In this document: one piece after another, positions 8,312 through 19,518 of the stretch
Position numbering within the stretch: the stretch's first letter is position 1
How the letters are laid out: the number at the start of each line of letters is the position of its first letter
Source of the DNA: Microbacterium caowuchunii
GTDB lineage: Bacteria > Actinomycetota > Actinomycetes > Actinomycetales > Microbacteriaceae
Length of the DNA: 64,000 bases
Reading direction: 5' to 3'
Assembly: GCF_008727755.1 (NCBI RefSeq)
Contig: NZ_CP044231.1
Span: 3,100,001 to 3,164,000 of the forward strand
Notes under the pieces: generated by a model
Databases searched by the model: none
Seen by the model: the letters and a program-made list of their open reading frames with translations, nothing else
What the model was told of the DNA's origin: nothing
Made by a program: the position numbers and the translations under genes

Positions 8312-9057
8312 GAGGTCGGTCCGCCCGCGACGTAGAGCACCTGACCGGAGATGAACGAGGCCTGCTCGGAGCAGAAGAAGGAGACCGCGGCGGCGACGTC
8401 GTCCGGGCGCCCGGAGCGTCCCACCGGGATCTGCGACACCATCGCCTCCACGAACTCCTCGAACCCGACGCCCAGTCGCGCGGCCGTCGCCCGGGTCATG
8501 TCGGTCTCGATGAATCCCGGCGCCACCGCGTTCGCGGTCACCCCGAACCGGCCGAGTTCGATGGCGAGGGTCTTGGTGAGGCCCTGCATGCCGGCCTTCG
8601 CGGCGGCGTAGTTCGCCTGGCCGCGATTGCCGAGCGCCGAGGTGCTGGAGAGGTTGACGATGCGTCCCCAGCCCGCCTTCACCTGGTGGGCCTGCACGGC
8701 GCGGCTCATCAGGAAGGCGCCGCGCAGGTGCACGCCGAGGACCGCATCCCAGTCATCCTCCGTCATCTTGAACAGCAGGTTGTCCCGCAGGATGCCGGCG
8801 TTGTTGACGAGGACGGTCGGCGCGCCGAGCTCGTCCGCGACCGCGGTGACGGCCGCGGTGACGGCATCCGCGTCGGAGACGTCCGCGCCCACGGCGAGCG
8901 CGCGACCGCCCTCCGCGGTGATGGCCGCGACCGTGTCTGCGCAGGCGACGGGGTCGAGGTCGATCACGCCGACGGCGTGGCCGTCCGCGGCGAGACGGCG
9001 GGCGGTGGCGGCACCGATGCCGCGGGCGGCTCCGGTGACGATGGCGGTGCGGGTCAT
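8308..9057 (-). CDS. FabG-like short-chain dehydrogenase/reductase
   Basis: A 249-residue classical SDR. The cofactor motif TGAARGIG is at 8-15 and NNAG at 85-88. The catalytic Ser137/138, Tyr150 and Lys154 (YAAAK) are all present. It likely interconverts 3-hydroxyacyl-CoA and 3-ketoacyl-CoA. AAAGGAAT precedes the ATG. It sits between a zinc alcohol dehydrogenase (33 bases upstream) and the MaoC hydratase (4-base overlap), so a catabolic role in the same pathway is more likely than fatty acid synthesis. Confidence 0.87.
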   Translation of the reverse strand: MTRTAIVTGAARGIGAATARRLAADGHAVGVIDLDPVACADTVAAITAEGGRALAVGADVSDADAVTAAVTAVADELGAPTVLVNNAGILRDNLLFKMTEDDWDAVLGVHLRGAFLMSRAVQAHQVKAGWGRIVNLSSTSALGNRGQANYAAAKAGMQGLTKTLAIELGRFGVTANAVAPGFIETDMTRATAARLGVGFEEFVEAMVSQIPVGRSGRPDDVAAAVSFFCSEQASFISGQVLYVAGGPTS

Positions 9058-9090
9058 GGGATTCCTTTCGACGGGGCGAGGCAGAGCAGG

Positions 9091-10206
9091 TCAGAAGACG
9101 ATGAGCTGGCGCAGTTCCGCGCCGGTGGCGAGCCGGTCCAGGGCGGCCTCGAGATCACCCAGGCGGATGCGGCCGGAGACCAGCCGCTCCAGCGGCAGAC
9201 GTCCCGCGCGCCACAGCTCGACGTAGCGCGGGATGTCCCGGCTCGGCACGGCCGAGCCGAGGTAGCTGCCGATGACGGTCCGCGCCTCGGCGGTCAGCAC
9301 GAGCGGCGAGACGGCCGCCCTCGCGTCGGGCGCCGGCAGGCCCACCGTGACGGTCGTCCCTCCGGGAGCGGTCAGCGCGAGCGCCGTCTCGAAGGCGCGG
9401 GCGGCTCCCGCCGCCTCGATGACGACCGGGGTGCGGATCCCGCGCTCCATCGCCTCGGCCGGGCCGAGCGCGTCCACGGCCCCGAGCTCGCGCGCGAGGG
9501 CCAGCTTGCCGGGGAGCGCGTCGACGCCGATGACGTCGTGTCCGAGCGCCCGCGCGACCAGGAGGGCCGCCATCCCCACGCCGCCGAGCCCCACGACGGT
9601 GACGGCCTCCCCCGCGGCCGGGCGGGCGGCGTTCATGACCGCGCCGCCGCCGGTGAGCACCGCACAGCCGAGCAGGGCGGCGACGTCCGGGGGCACGTCC
9701 GCCGGGACCGGCACGACCGACGTGCGACTCACGACCGCGTGCGTGGCGAACCCGCTCACACCGAGGTGGTGATGGACCGCCTCTCCCGCACCGGCGGCAC
9801 TCGCCCGCCGCAGCCGCATCCCGCCGCCGACGAGCGTTCCGGCGTTGTTGGCGGCGGTCCCGGCCTCGCAGGGCAGCCGGCCGTCGGTCCGGCACCCGGC
9901 GCATACCCCGCACCGGGGCAGGAACGTCATGACGACGCGGGTACCCGGCTGGATGTCGTCGACGCCGGGGCCGGCGCGCTCCACGATCCCCGCCGCCTCG
10001 TGGCCGAGGAGCATGGGCGTGGGGCGCCGCCGGTTGCCGTCGACCACGCTGAGGTCGGAGTGGCAGAGCCCCGCCGCTTCGATCCGCACGAGCAGCTCCC
10101 CCGCCTGCGGGTCGTCGAGTTCGACCGGGCCGATGGTGAACGGCCGCGATCGCGCGTAGGGGGCCTGCGCGCCGGACACCTCGAGCACTGCTCCCGTGAT
10201 CTGCAC
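9091..10206 (-). CDS. Zinc-dependent alcohol dehydrogenase (MDR family)
   Basis: A 371-residue medium-chain alcohol dehydrogenase. Catalytic-zinc residues Cys48 and His69 (GHE) are present, as are four structural-zinc cysteines at 99, 102, 105 and 113. The Rossmann motif GLGGVG is mid-protein. A GTG at 10206 with GAGGAGG five bases upstream is chosen as start; the longer frame upstream lacks such a site. First gene of a three-gene unit driven from an operator-covered promoter shared with the divergent serine hydrolase. It probably oxidises a hydroxylated intermediate or an alcohol precursor of the acid degraded nearby. Confidence 0.88.
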   Translation of the reverse strand: MQITGAVLEVSGAQAPYARSRPFTIGPVELDDPQAGELLVRIEAAGLCHSDLSVVDGNRRRPTPMLLGHEAAGIVERAGPGVDDIQPGTRVVMTFLPRCGVCAGCRTDGRLPCEAGTAANNAGTLVGGGMRLRRASAAGAGEAVHHHLGVSGFATHAVVSRTSVVPVPADVPPDVAALLGCAVLTGGGAVMNAARPAAGEAVTVVGLGGVGMAALLVARALGHDVIGVDALPGKLALARELGAVDALGPAEAMERGIRTPVVIEAAGAARAFETALALTAPGGTTVTVGLPAPDARAAVSPLVLTAEARTVIGSYLGSAVPSRDIPRYVELWRAGRLPLERLVSGRIRLGDLEAALDRLATGAELRQLIVF

Positions 10207-10270
10207 GCTGACCTCCTCGTCTGCGGAACGTGTTCCGCTCCGCTGCGGCCTCGCCGTCGCCGACGCGTTC

Positions 10271-10304
10271 GTGACAGCATACCGACTGCGCGGTATGGTG
10301 TCTT
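10271..10304. promoter_or_regulatory. Divergent overlapping promoters with a central palindromic operator
   Basis: A perfect inverted repeat CATACCG-N6-CGGTATG occupies 10278-10297. On the minus strand TATGCT (forward 10276-10281) lies 17 bases from AAGACA. On the plus strand GTGACA (10271-10276) lies 17 bases from TATGGT (10294-10299). One bound protein would therefore cover both -10 boxes and shut the ADH unit and the serine hydrolase together. The half-sites match the operator at 4075-4094. Confidence 0.65.
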
Positions 10305-10357
10305 CCACCCGGGCCGCGCCGGAGACGCCCCAGGTCCGCGACGAGCAAGGAGGCTCG

Positions 10358-11527
10358 ATGTCCACCGCACAACCGCTGCCGCCCACCACGACGGCACCCC
10401 TCGACGGACACGTCGATGATCGCTTCGCCGGCCTGCGCGACGAGTTCGCGCGGCAGCTCGAATCCGGTGAGGAGCTGGGCGCCTCGCTCGCCGTGATCGT
10501 CGACGGCGAGCCGGTCGTGGACCTCTGGGGCGGCTGGACGGACCCTGCCCGCACGACGCCGTGGCAGGCCGACACGATCGCGAACGTCTGGTCCATCTCG
10601 AAGACGGTCACCGCCCTCGCCGCGCTCGTGCTCATCGACCGGGGCGAGCTGGACCCGGATGCACCGGTGTCGCGGTACTGGCCGGAGTTCGCGGCAGCGG
10701 GCAAGGAGGGGGTGCGGGTGCGGCATCTGCTGAACCACACCTCGGGCGTCTCCGGATGGGCGCAGCCCATCACCGCCGCCGACATCCTCGACGGCCCGGC
10801 GTCGGCCGCGCTCCTCGCCGCCCAGCCCTGCTGGTGGCCGGCCGGTCAGGCGAGCGGCTGCCACCTCCTCAACTACGGCACCCTGATCGGGGAGGTGGTG
10901 CGCCGGGTGACGGGCCGGAGCCTCGGCGAATTCGTCGCGTCGGAGCTGGCGGGTCCGCTCGACGCGGACTTCTGGCTGGGCCTCCCGGAGAGCGAGTTCC
11001 ACCGGGTCAGCAACGTCGTCCCGCCGCCCCCGGCACCGGGGCTGGACGCCCTGCCGCCCGATTCCCCGGCGTTCCGGACCCTCTCCGGCCCGCTCCTCGC
11101 TGCGGACATGACCTGGACCCCGCAGTGGCGGGCCGCCGGGATCGGCGGTGCCGGCGGTCACGGGAACGCGCGGTCCGTCGCGCAGCTGAACGCCCTCATC
11201 GCGCAGGGCGGGGAGTCCGGCGGGGTGCGCCTGCTGTCGCCGGGGACGGTGGACCGGGTCTTCGCCGAGCACACCGACGGCATCGACCTGGTGCTCGGTC
11301 TCCCGCTCCGCTTCGCTCTCGGCTACGCCGTCTCCCACCCCGCATCGACTCCGCACATCCCCGAGGGCCGGGTCGCCTTCTGGGGCGGCTGGGGCGGATC
11401 GATCGTCATCGCCGACGCCGAGCGCCGCGTGACCTTCGCGTACGTGATGAACCGCATGTCACCGGGAATCATCGGGTCGGCGCGGTCGGATGCGTACACC
11501 CGGGCGCTCTACGAGTCGCTCGGCTGA
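10358..11527 (+). CDS. Serine hydrolase of the class C beta-lactamase/esterase EstB family
   Basis: A 389-residue protein with the SxxK nucleophile motif Ser79-Ile-Ser-Lys82, a tyrosine motif (LLNYGT) and a late GGWGGS segment. There is no signal peptide, so it is probably a cytoplasmic esterase rather than a secreted beta-lactamase or penicillin-binding protein. AAGGAGG precedes the ATG. It shares its promoter region and operator with the ADH-SDR-MaoC unit, so it may release the acid or alcohol that the cluster consumes, for example from an ester or lactone. Its 3' end overlaps the end of the convergent ABC gene by 19 bases. Confidence 0.85.
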   Translation: MSTAQPLPPTTTAPLDGHVDDRFAGLRDEFARQLESGEELGASLAVIVDGEPVVDLWGGWTDPARTTPWQADTIANVWSISKTVTALAALVLIDRGELDPDAPVSRYWPEFAAAGKEGVRVRHLLNHTSGVSGWAQPITAADILDGPASAALLAAQPCWWPAGQASGCHLLNYGTLIGEVVRRVTGRSLGEFVASELAGPLDADFWLGLPESEFHRVSNVVPPPPAPGLDALPPDSPAFRTLSGPLLAADMTWTPQWRAAGIGGAGGHGNARSVAQLNALIAQGGESGGVRLLSPGTVDRVFAEHTDGIDLVLGLPLRFALGYAVSHPASTPHIPEGRVAFWGGWGGSIVIADAERRVTFAYVMNRMSPGIIGSARSDAYTRALYESLG

Positions 11528-13566
11528 CCGGGCGCCGTGTCCTCCCCGCCGGCGGCGGAGGGCACGAGTTCCTCGGCCGGGTCGGCCACCGCCTGCTCGA
11601 ACTGCGCCTGGTAGAGCCGCCAGTAGGCGCCCTGCGCGGCGATGAGCTCCTCGTGCGTGCCCTTCTCGACGATGTCGCCGTGCTCCATCACCAGGATCAG
11701 ATCGGCATCCCGGATGGTGGACAGGCGATGCGCGATCACGAACGACGTGCGCCCTTCGCGCAGCGCCGCCATCGCGTGCTGCAACAGCAGCTCGGTGCGC
11801 GTGTCGACCGATGAGGTGGCCTCGTCGAGGATGAGGACCGTGGGCTGCGCCACGAACGCCCGGGCGATCGTGATGAGCTGCTTCTCGCCCGCGGACACGT
11901 TCGACGCGTCCTCGTCGAGCATCGTTTCGTAGCCCTCCGGCAGCGAGCGCACGAAGCGGTCGACCCGCGTCGCCTCAGCCGCGGCCACGATCTCCTCGTC
12001 GGTCGCCGACTCGCGCCCGTAGCGGATGTTGTCGCGGATGGTGCCGGCGAACAGCCACGGGTCCTGCAGCACCATCCCGGTGCGCGACCGGACATCGGCG
12101 CGGGTCATCTCGCCGATGTCCTGCCCGTCCAGGAGGATCCGTCCGCCGTCCAGCTCGTAGAACCGCATGAGGAGGTTCACGAGCGTCGTCTTCCCGGCGC
12201 CCGTCGGACCGACGATCGCGACCGTCTGGCCGGGCTCCACCCGGAAGGACAGGTCGGTGATCAGCGGGTGCTCGGGGTCGTACGCGAAACGCACGTGGTC
12301 GAACTCGATCACCCCTTCGCCGCCGACCGGATGCGGCGCGTCGGGCCGGTCCGGCTCCTGCTCCTCGGCGTCGAGCAGCTCGAACACCCGCTCGGCCGAT
12401 GCGGTGCCGGACTGGATGACCGCGGCCATACCGCCGAGCTCGGAAAGCGGCTGGGTGAACTGCTGCGAGTACTGGATGAACGCCTGCACGTCGCCGAGGC
12501 GGAGCTGGCCGCTGGCGACCATCAGGCCGCCCAGCACGGCGATGCCGACGTAGGTCAGGTTCCCGATGAACATCATCCCCGGCATGATGATCCCGGAGAG
12601 GAACTGGGCGCGGAAGCCGGCCTGGTAGAGCTCCTCGTTCTCGGCGGCGAACTTCGCCCGCGAGTCGGCCTCCCGGCCGTACACCTTCATCAGGGCGTGC
12701 CCGGAGAAGGACTCCTCCACGCGGGCGTTCAGGCGACCGACCTTGCGCCACTGCGTCCCGAACGCCTTCTGCGACCGCGGGCCGATGACCCCGAAGATCA
12801 CGGCCATCAGCGGCAGCGAGATGAGGGCGACGATCGCCAGCTGCCACGAGATGGAGAACATCATCACGAGCACACCGATGACGGTGAGCACGGACGTCAC
12901 CACGGTGGACAGCGACTGCTGCATCGTCTGGGTGATGTTGTCGATGTCGTTGGTGACCCGGGAGATGAGCTCGCCGCGCTGCACCTTGTCGAAGTACGAC
13001 AGCGGCAGCCGGTTGATCTTCGCCTCGACGGATTCCCGCAGACGCCACATCGTGCGCACCATGATCACGTTGATGACGAAGCCCTGGATCCAGGTGAGGA
13101 AGGCCGAGGCGATGTAGATCGCCAGGACCGACATCGTCACGACGCGCAGGCGATCGAAGTCGACCCCCTGCCCGATCTCGAAGCCGGGCATCGCGGCGAC
13201 CATGTTGGCGAGGTCGGACTGACCGCCGGACTGCAGGGCCGCCACGACATCCGCCTGCGACGTGCCGGCCGGGAACTGCGAACCCAGTGCCGAGGAGACG
13301 ACCCCTTCGAAGATCAGGTTCGTCGCCTCGCCGAGGACCCGGGGCGCGAGGACCGCCAGGACCACGCCCACCGCGCCGAGCAGCGAGACGATCGTGAAGG
13401 CCACCGCATGGGGCCTCAGCAGCCCCACCAGCCGGGCGAAGGACCGGCCGAAGTTGGCGGCCTTGCCCGGCGCGACGGAGTCCCAGTCGCCGGAGGACTG
13501 GCGGGCCTGTTCGGCCAGTTCGAGCTCGAGGCGCTCCTCCTCGGTCAGCGGGTCCGGAGTGCTCAT
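11509..13566 (-). CDS. ABC exporter subunit with canonical Walker B and degenerate signature
   Basis: A 685-residue half-transporter: an extended N-terminal arm of about 50 residues, six membrane helices, then an ATPase domain. Walker A GPTGAGKTT is near residue 450, Walker B LILDEAT near 575 with the catalytic Glu intact, and AHRLST near 608. The signature is changed to NVSAGEKQ instead of LSGGQ. It overlaps its partner gene by ATGA. The pattern fits the second subunit of a TM287/288-like heterodimeric exporter, in which this altered signature belongs to the inactive ATP site. Substrate is unknown; drugs or lipids are usual for the family. Confidence 0.9.
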   Translation of the reverse strand: MSTPDPLTEEERLELELAEQARQSSGDWDSVAPGKAANFGRSFARLVGLLRPHAVAFTIVSLLGAVGVVLAVLAPRVLGEATNLIFEGVVSSALGSQFPAGTSQADVVAALQSGGQSDLANMVAAMPGFEIGQGVDFDRLRVVTMSVLAIYIASAFLTWIQGFVINVIMVRTMWRLRESVEAKINRLPLSYFDKVQRGELISRVTNDIDNITQTMQQSLSTVVTSVLTVIGVLVMMFSISWQLAIVALISLPLMAVIFGVIGPRSQKAFGTQWRKVGRLNARVEESFSGHALMKVYGREADSRAKFAAENEELYQAGFRAQFLSGIIMPGMMFIGNLTYVGIAVLGGLMVASGQLRLGDVQAFIQYSQQFTQPLSELGGMAAVIQSGTASAERVFELLDAEEQEPDRPDAPHPVGGEGVIEFDHVRFAYDPEHPLITDLSFRVEPGQTVAIVGPTGAGKTTLVNLLMRFYELDGGRILLDGQDIGEMTRADVRSRTGMVLQDPWLFAGTIRDNIRYGRESATDEEIVAAAEATRVDRFVRSLPEGYETMLDEDASNVSAGEKQLITIARAFVAQPTVLILDEATSSVDTRTELLLQHAMAALREGRTSFVIAHRLSTIRDADLILVMEHGDIVEKGTHEELIAAQGAYWRLYQAQFEQAVADPAEELVPSAAGGEDTAPGQPSDS

Positions 13567-15290
13567 GCCTCCACCCCCAGCTGCGATTCGACGATCTCCC
13601 GGTAGGTGGCGCTGGTCTCGAGCAGTTCGCGGTGGGTGCCGAGGCCGACCACGCGGCCGCCGTCGAGCACGACGATCCGGTCGGCGCCGGTGACCGTGGA
13701 GATCCGCTGCGCGACGACCACCTTCGTGACATCCGGCAACTCCCGCCACAGTGCCTGACGCAGGCGCGCATCGGTGGCGAGATCGAGAGCGGAGAAGGAG
13801 TCGTCGAAGATCAGCAGGTCGGGCTGGTGCACGATCGCCCGCGCGATCGCGAGACGCTGCCGCTGACCGCCCGACACATTCGTCCCGCCCTGGGCGATGC
13901 GCGCCCCGAGGCCGCCCTCCATCGCCTCCACGAAGTCGCGCCCCTGGGCGATCTCCAGTGCCGCCCACAGCTCCTCGTCCGTGGCGTCCTCCCGCCCGAA
14001 GCGGAGGTTCGAGGCCACGGTGCCGGTGAACAGGAAGGGGCGCTGCGGAACCAGCCCGATCCCCTTCCACAGGAGATCGAGATCGGCCTCGCGCACGTCG
14101 ACACCGCCGACCCGCACGGTACCCGCGGTCGCATCGAACAGGCGCGGGATCAGCGAGACGAGCGTGGTCTTACCCGATCCGGTCGAGCCGACGATCGCGA
14201 GCGTCTCACCCGGCTCGGCGGCGAAGGTGATCCCGTGCAGGACCGGCGATTCCGCGCCCGGGTAGGTGAAGCCGACGCCGTCGAACTCGACCGCGCCGGG
14301 GCGGGGGAAGACGCGCACCGGCTCGGCGGGGCGCGTGAGGGTGGATTCGGAGGCGAGCACCTCGCCGATCCGCTCGGCCGACACGGCCGCACGCGGGATC
14401 ATGATCGTCATGAAGCTCGCCATCAGCACGCCCATCAGGATCTGACCGACGTACTGCATGAACGCGAAGAGGGTTCCGATCTCGACCGTCCCCGCATCCA
14501 CCTGGATGCCGCCGAACCAGATGACCCCGACGACCGTGACGTTGAGCACGAGCATGGCCAGCGGGAACAGGAGCACGAACAGCGAACCGACCTTGCGCCC
14601 GACGATCAGGATGTCCGTGTTCGCGCCGCGGAAGCGCTCCTCCTCGATGTGCTCGCGGACGAAGGCGCGCACGACCCGGACTCCGGTGAGCTGCTCCCGC
14701 ATGATCCGGTTCACCGCGTCGAGTTTCGTCTGGAAGCGCCGGAACAGCGGCACCATCCGGCTGATGACGAGGCCGGCGATGACCAGGAGGGTCGGCACGG
14801 ACACGCCGATCAGCCAGCTCAGCCCGACGTCCTGCTGCAGCGCCATCACGACACCGCCGATCGCGAGGAGCGGCGCGGTCACCAGCATGGTCGCGCCCAT
14901 CATCGCGAGCATCTGCACCTGCTGGACGTCGTTGGTGTTGCGGGTGATCAGCGACCCCGGCCCGAACTGCGATACCTCGCGCTCGGAGAAGGCGCTGACC
15001 TTCTCGAAGACGTCGCGGCGGATGTCGCGGCCGGCCGCCATGGCCGCGCGGGCCGCGAAGTAGGTGGCGATGATCGACGCGGTGATCTGCCCGAGCGAGA
15101 TGGCGAGCATGAAGGTGCCGGTGGACCAGATGTAGGCGGTGTCACCGCGGGCGACGCCCTGGTCGATGATGTCGGCGTTCAGGCGGGGCAGATAGAGCGC
15201 GGCCATGGCCGAGGTGAACTGGAATACGAGCACGCCCAGCAGCAGCCACCGGTACGTCGACAGGTAGCGGACCAGCAGTTTTCCGAGCAT
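13563..15290 (-). CDS. ABC exporter subunit with degenerate Walker B
   Basis: A 575-residue half-transporter, first of a two-gene unit. Six membrane helices precede an ATPase domain with Walker A GSTGSGKTT near residue 366 and an intact signature NVSGGQRQR. The Walker B region reads LLIFDDSFSALD, so the catalytic glutamate is aspartate, and the switch histidine is replaced by glutamine (VAQRIST). These losses are the hallmark of one half of a heterodimeric type IV exporter and complement the partner gene downstream. The heat-shock operon lies on its 5' side and is separate. Confidence 0.9.
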   Translation of the reverse strand: MLGKLLVRYLSTYRWLLLGVLVFQFTSAMAALYLPRLNADIIDQGVARGDTAYIWSTGTFMLAISLGQITASIIATYFAARAAMAAGRDIRRDVFEKVSAFSEREVSQFGPGSLITRNTNDVQQVQMLAMMGATMLVTAPLLAIGGVVMALQQDVGLSWLIGVSVPTLLVIAGLVISRMVPLFRRFQTKLDAVNRIMREQLTGVRVVRAFVREHIEEERFRGANTDILIVGRKVGSLFVLLFPLAMLVLNVTVVGVIWFGGIQVDAGTVEIGTLFAFMQYVGQILMGVLMASFMTIMIPRAAVSAERIGEVLASESTLTRPAEPVRVFPRPGAVEFDGVGFTYPGAESPVLHGITFAAEPGETLAIVGSTGSGKTTLVSLIPRLFDATAGTVRVGGVDVREADLDLLWKGIGLVPQRPFLFTGTVASNLRFGREDATDEELWAALEIAQGRDFVEAMEGGLGARIAQGGTNVSGGQRQRLAIARAIVHQPDLLIFDDSFSALDLATDARLRQALWRELPDVTKVVVAQRISTVTGADRIVVLDGGRVVGLGTHRELLETSATYREIVESQLGVEA

Positions 15291-15449
15291 GCGTGCACTC
15301 CGGTGGGACGGTGACGCCGGAAGGAGGGGACCAGGCGGCCTCGAGGCATCGGAGACAGACTAGATCGCCGTTCCGACATCCGCACCGCCCCGACGCGGAT
15401 CGCTCCCCTCGTCGGTGCATCGACCCGTGTCCCGGGCCGCGGAGTGGCC

Positions 15450-15911
15450 TCAGCGCGCCGAGTCGTCGTCGGATGCGAGCTCGCGGCGCGGTCGCCAGAC
15501 GACCACGTCCGTCGCGCGGCGGACGCGCGTGCCCGAGCGGAGTGTGACGACGGAGCCGCTCGGCCCCGCGGCGAACACCCGTGCCCCCGGCCGGCGCGCG
15601 AGCTCCTCCTGCATCCGCGTCTCGAGCTCGTACACGCGGGCATGCAGATCGCGCACCCGGTTCTCCAGCTCGATGATGCGGGCGATCGCGGGCAGGCTCA
15701 TACCGTCCGCGGAAAGGCGACCCACCTCGCGCAACTGCTCGACGTGGCGCACCGAGTACCGGCGCGACCCGCCCTTCGTCCGTGCCGGCACGACCAGCCC
15801 GAGCCGGTCGTACTGGCGGAGCGTCTGCGGGTGCATTCCGGCGAGGTCGGCGGCCGTCGCGATCGCGAAGACCGGGGTCTCCTCATCGATCTCGTCCTCG
15901 GACACGTCCAC
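15450..15911 (-). CDS. hspR: Heat-shock repressor HspR (MerR family)
   Basis: A 153-residue MerR-type repressor. The N-terminal winged helix contains MHPQTLRQYDRLGLV, the DNA-reading segment characteristic of HspR, followed by a helix rich in E and R and a basic tail. HspR with DnaK as corepressor binds HAIR sites upstream of dnaK. The start is a GTG at 15911 preceded by GAGGTGA. It is the last gene of dnaK-grpE-dnaJ-hspR, the standard actinobacterial order, and is separated from dnaJ by a strong hairpin that may lower its expression. Confidence 0.93.
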   Translation of the reverse strand: MDVSEDEIDEETPVFAIATAADLAGMHPQTLRQYDRLGLVVPARTKGGSRRYSVRHVEQLREVGRLSADGMSLPAIARIIELENRVRDLHARVYELETRMQEELARRPGARVFAAGPSGSVVTLRSGTRVRRATDVVVWRPRRELASDDDSAR

Positions 15912-15945
15912 TCACCTCATCTGCTGTCTCTTCTGTGTCCGCGGA

Positions 15946-15976
15946 CCGGCGCCGCGCCCGTCATGGGCGGCGCCGG
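15946..15976 (-). terminator. Intercistronic hairpin between dnaJ and hspR
   Basis: CCGGCGCCGC (15946-15955) and GCGGCGCCGG (15967-15976) form a perfect 10-bp stem with an 11-base loop in the 78-base gap between dnaJ and hspR. With no T run, it is more likely a partial terminator or RNA-stability element that sets hspR output below dnaKJ than a full stop. Confidence 0.55.
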
Positions 15977-15989
15977 CACCGCGGGCGGG

Positions 15990-16991
15990 TCAGACCCTGG
16001 CCTTGGCCATGAGATCGGCCCGGGGGTTCTCTTTCGGCTCGAGGGCCTGGAAGGCCTCCAGCGCCTCGCGCGCGGCGTCGTCGAGGTGAGTGGGAACGGC
16101 CACCTGCACCTCGGCGAGGAGATCGCCGGTGCCCTTCTGCGTCTTGATGCCGCGGCCCTTGACCCGCAGCACCCGGCCCGAGGGCGTCCCCGGCGCGACA
16201 CGCAGCTTGACCGTGTCGCCGCCGAGCGTCGGGACCTCGATCGTGGCGCCGAGCACCGCTTCGGTGAAGGTCACCGGAACGGTCAGACGGATGTTCAGCC
16301 CGTCACGGACGAACACCGGATGCGGCCGCACCGACACCTGCACGACGATGTCGCCGTTCTCGCCGCCGTCGGGCGAGGGACGCCCGCGACCGCGCAGGCG
16401 GATCTTCTGCCCGTCGGCGACGCCCGCGGGGATCTTCACCTTGAACGGCTTGCCGTCCTCACCCTGCAGGCTGATGGTCTCCCCACCGGCCGCCGTGGCG
16501 AAGTCGAGCGTGGTGCGCGCCATGACGTCGGCACCACGGGTGGGGCCGCCGTATCCGCGGAATCCGCCCGAGGTCTGACCGAACCGGCCGGCTCCGAAAC
16601 CGCCGGACGCACCACCCCGGTCGAACATCGTGAAGAAGTCGTCGAAGTCGCCCGCCTGGTCGAAGCGGGCTCCCCCGCCGCGGCCCTGCCCGAACCTCGA
16701 GAACACGTCCTCGAAGCCACCGGCACCCTGACCGCCCGCCGTGAAGCGCGCGCCGGAGCCCATCGCACGGATCTGGTCGTACTCCTCGCGCTGCTCCTTG
16801 TCGCTCAGCACGGCGTACGCCTCGCTGATCTCCTTGAACTTCGCCTCGGCGGCGCTGTCGCCCTGATTGGAGTCGGGGTGGTACTTGCGCGCCAGCTTGC
16901 GGTACGTCTTCTTGAGTTCCGCGTCGGAGACGTCCTTGGCGACACCGAGCGTGGCGTAGAAGTCCTTGTCGAACCAGTCCTGACTGGCCAC
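15990..16991 (-). CDS. dnaJ: DnaJ co-chaperone without zinc finger (CbpA/class B type)
   Basis: A 333-residue J protein. The J domain carries HPD at 38-40, then a G/F-rich linker (about 75-155) and the two C-terminal substrate-binding domains. The four CxxCxGxG repeats of classical DnaJ are absent. It stimulates DnaK ATP hydrolysis and delivers unfolded clients. A GTG start follows AGGAGG and the gene is 9 bases downstream of grpE. A zinc-finger-free J protein in the dnaK operon is known in actinobacteria, so this is normal for the group. Confidence 0.93.
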   Translation of the reverse strand: MASQDWFDKDFYATLGVAKDVSDAELKKTYRKLARKYHPDSNQGDSAAEAKFKEISEAYAVLSDKEQREEYDQIRAMGSGARFTAGGQGAGGFEDVFSRFGQGRGGGARFDQAGDFDDFFTMFDRGGASGGFGAGRFGQTSGGFRGYGGPTRGADVMARTTLDFATAAGGETISLQGEDGKPFKVKIPAGVADGQKIRLRGRGRPSPDGGENGDIVVQVSVRPHPVFVRDGLNIRLTVPVTFTEAVLGATIEVPTLGGDTVKLRVAPGTPSGRVLRVKGRGIKTQKGTGDLLAEVQVAVPTHLDDAAREALEAFQALEPKENPRADLMAKARV

Positions 16992-17000
16992 GTGAGCCTC

Positions 17001-17594
17001 CTACTCCGCCGGAACGGCGACGACGACCTTCGCAGGACGCAGTTCGGTCGAGCCGAGGCGGTACCCGACCTCGACCACTTCGAGGATCGTCGCCTCGGTC
17101 ACACCGGGAGTGGGCTGCTGGAAGATCGCCTCGTGCTGCTGCGGGTCGAACGCTTCCCCGGCCTCCCCGTAGACCACCAGGCCGAGCCGGTCGGCCATCG
17201 TCCGCATCTTCTCCGCGATCGCGGTGAAAGCGGAGCCGGCGACCAGGTCGCCGTGCTTCTGGGCGCGGTCGAGGTCGTCCAGCACGGGCAGCAGATCCTT
17301 CGCCACCGTGCCCTTGGCGCGCTCGATCTCCACCTCGCGCTGCTCCTCGGTGCGGCGCCGGTAGTTGGCGTACTCGGCCTGCAACCGCTTCAGGTCCGCC
17401 AGCAACGCCGACTCGAGGTCGGCGAGGGTCGCGTCCTCGGCGGCGGCATCCACGTTCTGCTCGGCACCGAGGATGTCGTCGACCGTCAGTTCCGGCTCCT
17501 GCGCGTCGGGGCCGGAAGCCTGAGCTTCCGACCCCTCTGCGCCGGGCCGAACCTCGTCGTCGCCCTCGGGCGTCTCGAAGTTCTTGTCCGTCAT
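17001..17594 (-). CDS. grpE: GrpE nucleotide-exchange factor
   Basis: A 197-residue GrpE. An acidic disordered N terminus is followed by a long helix beginning around ESALLADLKRLQAEYANYRR and a C-terminal beta domain (GEAFDPQQHEAIFQ). It releases ADP from DnaK. The gene follows dnaK by 9 bases and precedes dnaJ by 9 bases, so it is translated in the same message. Confidence 0.95.
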   Translation of the reverse strand: MTDKNFETPEGDDEVRPGAEGSEAQASGPDAQEPELTVDDILGAEQNVDAAAEDATLADLESALLADLKRLQAEYANYRRRTEEQREVEIERAKGTVAKDLLPVLDDLDRAQKHGDLVAGSAFTAIAEKMRTMADRLGLVVYGEAGEAFDPQQHEAIFQQPTPGVTEATILEVVEVGYRLGSTELRPAKVVVAVPAE

Positions 17595-17603
17595 GTTCTC
17601 GTC

Positions 17604-19484
<1,881 letters not shown>

Positions 19485-19518
19485 CTATGGATAGGTAATG
19501 TCTGGGGGCGGCCGCAAA

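Noticed and set aside
10358..11527. Beta-lactamase resistance gene
   Set aside because: It has the SxxK fold but no signal peptide, and its shared operator with catabolic genes fits an esterase better.
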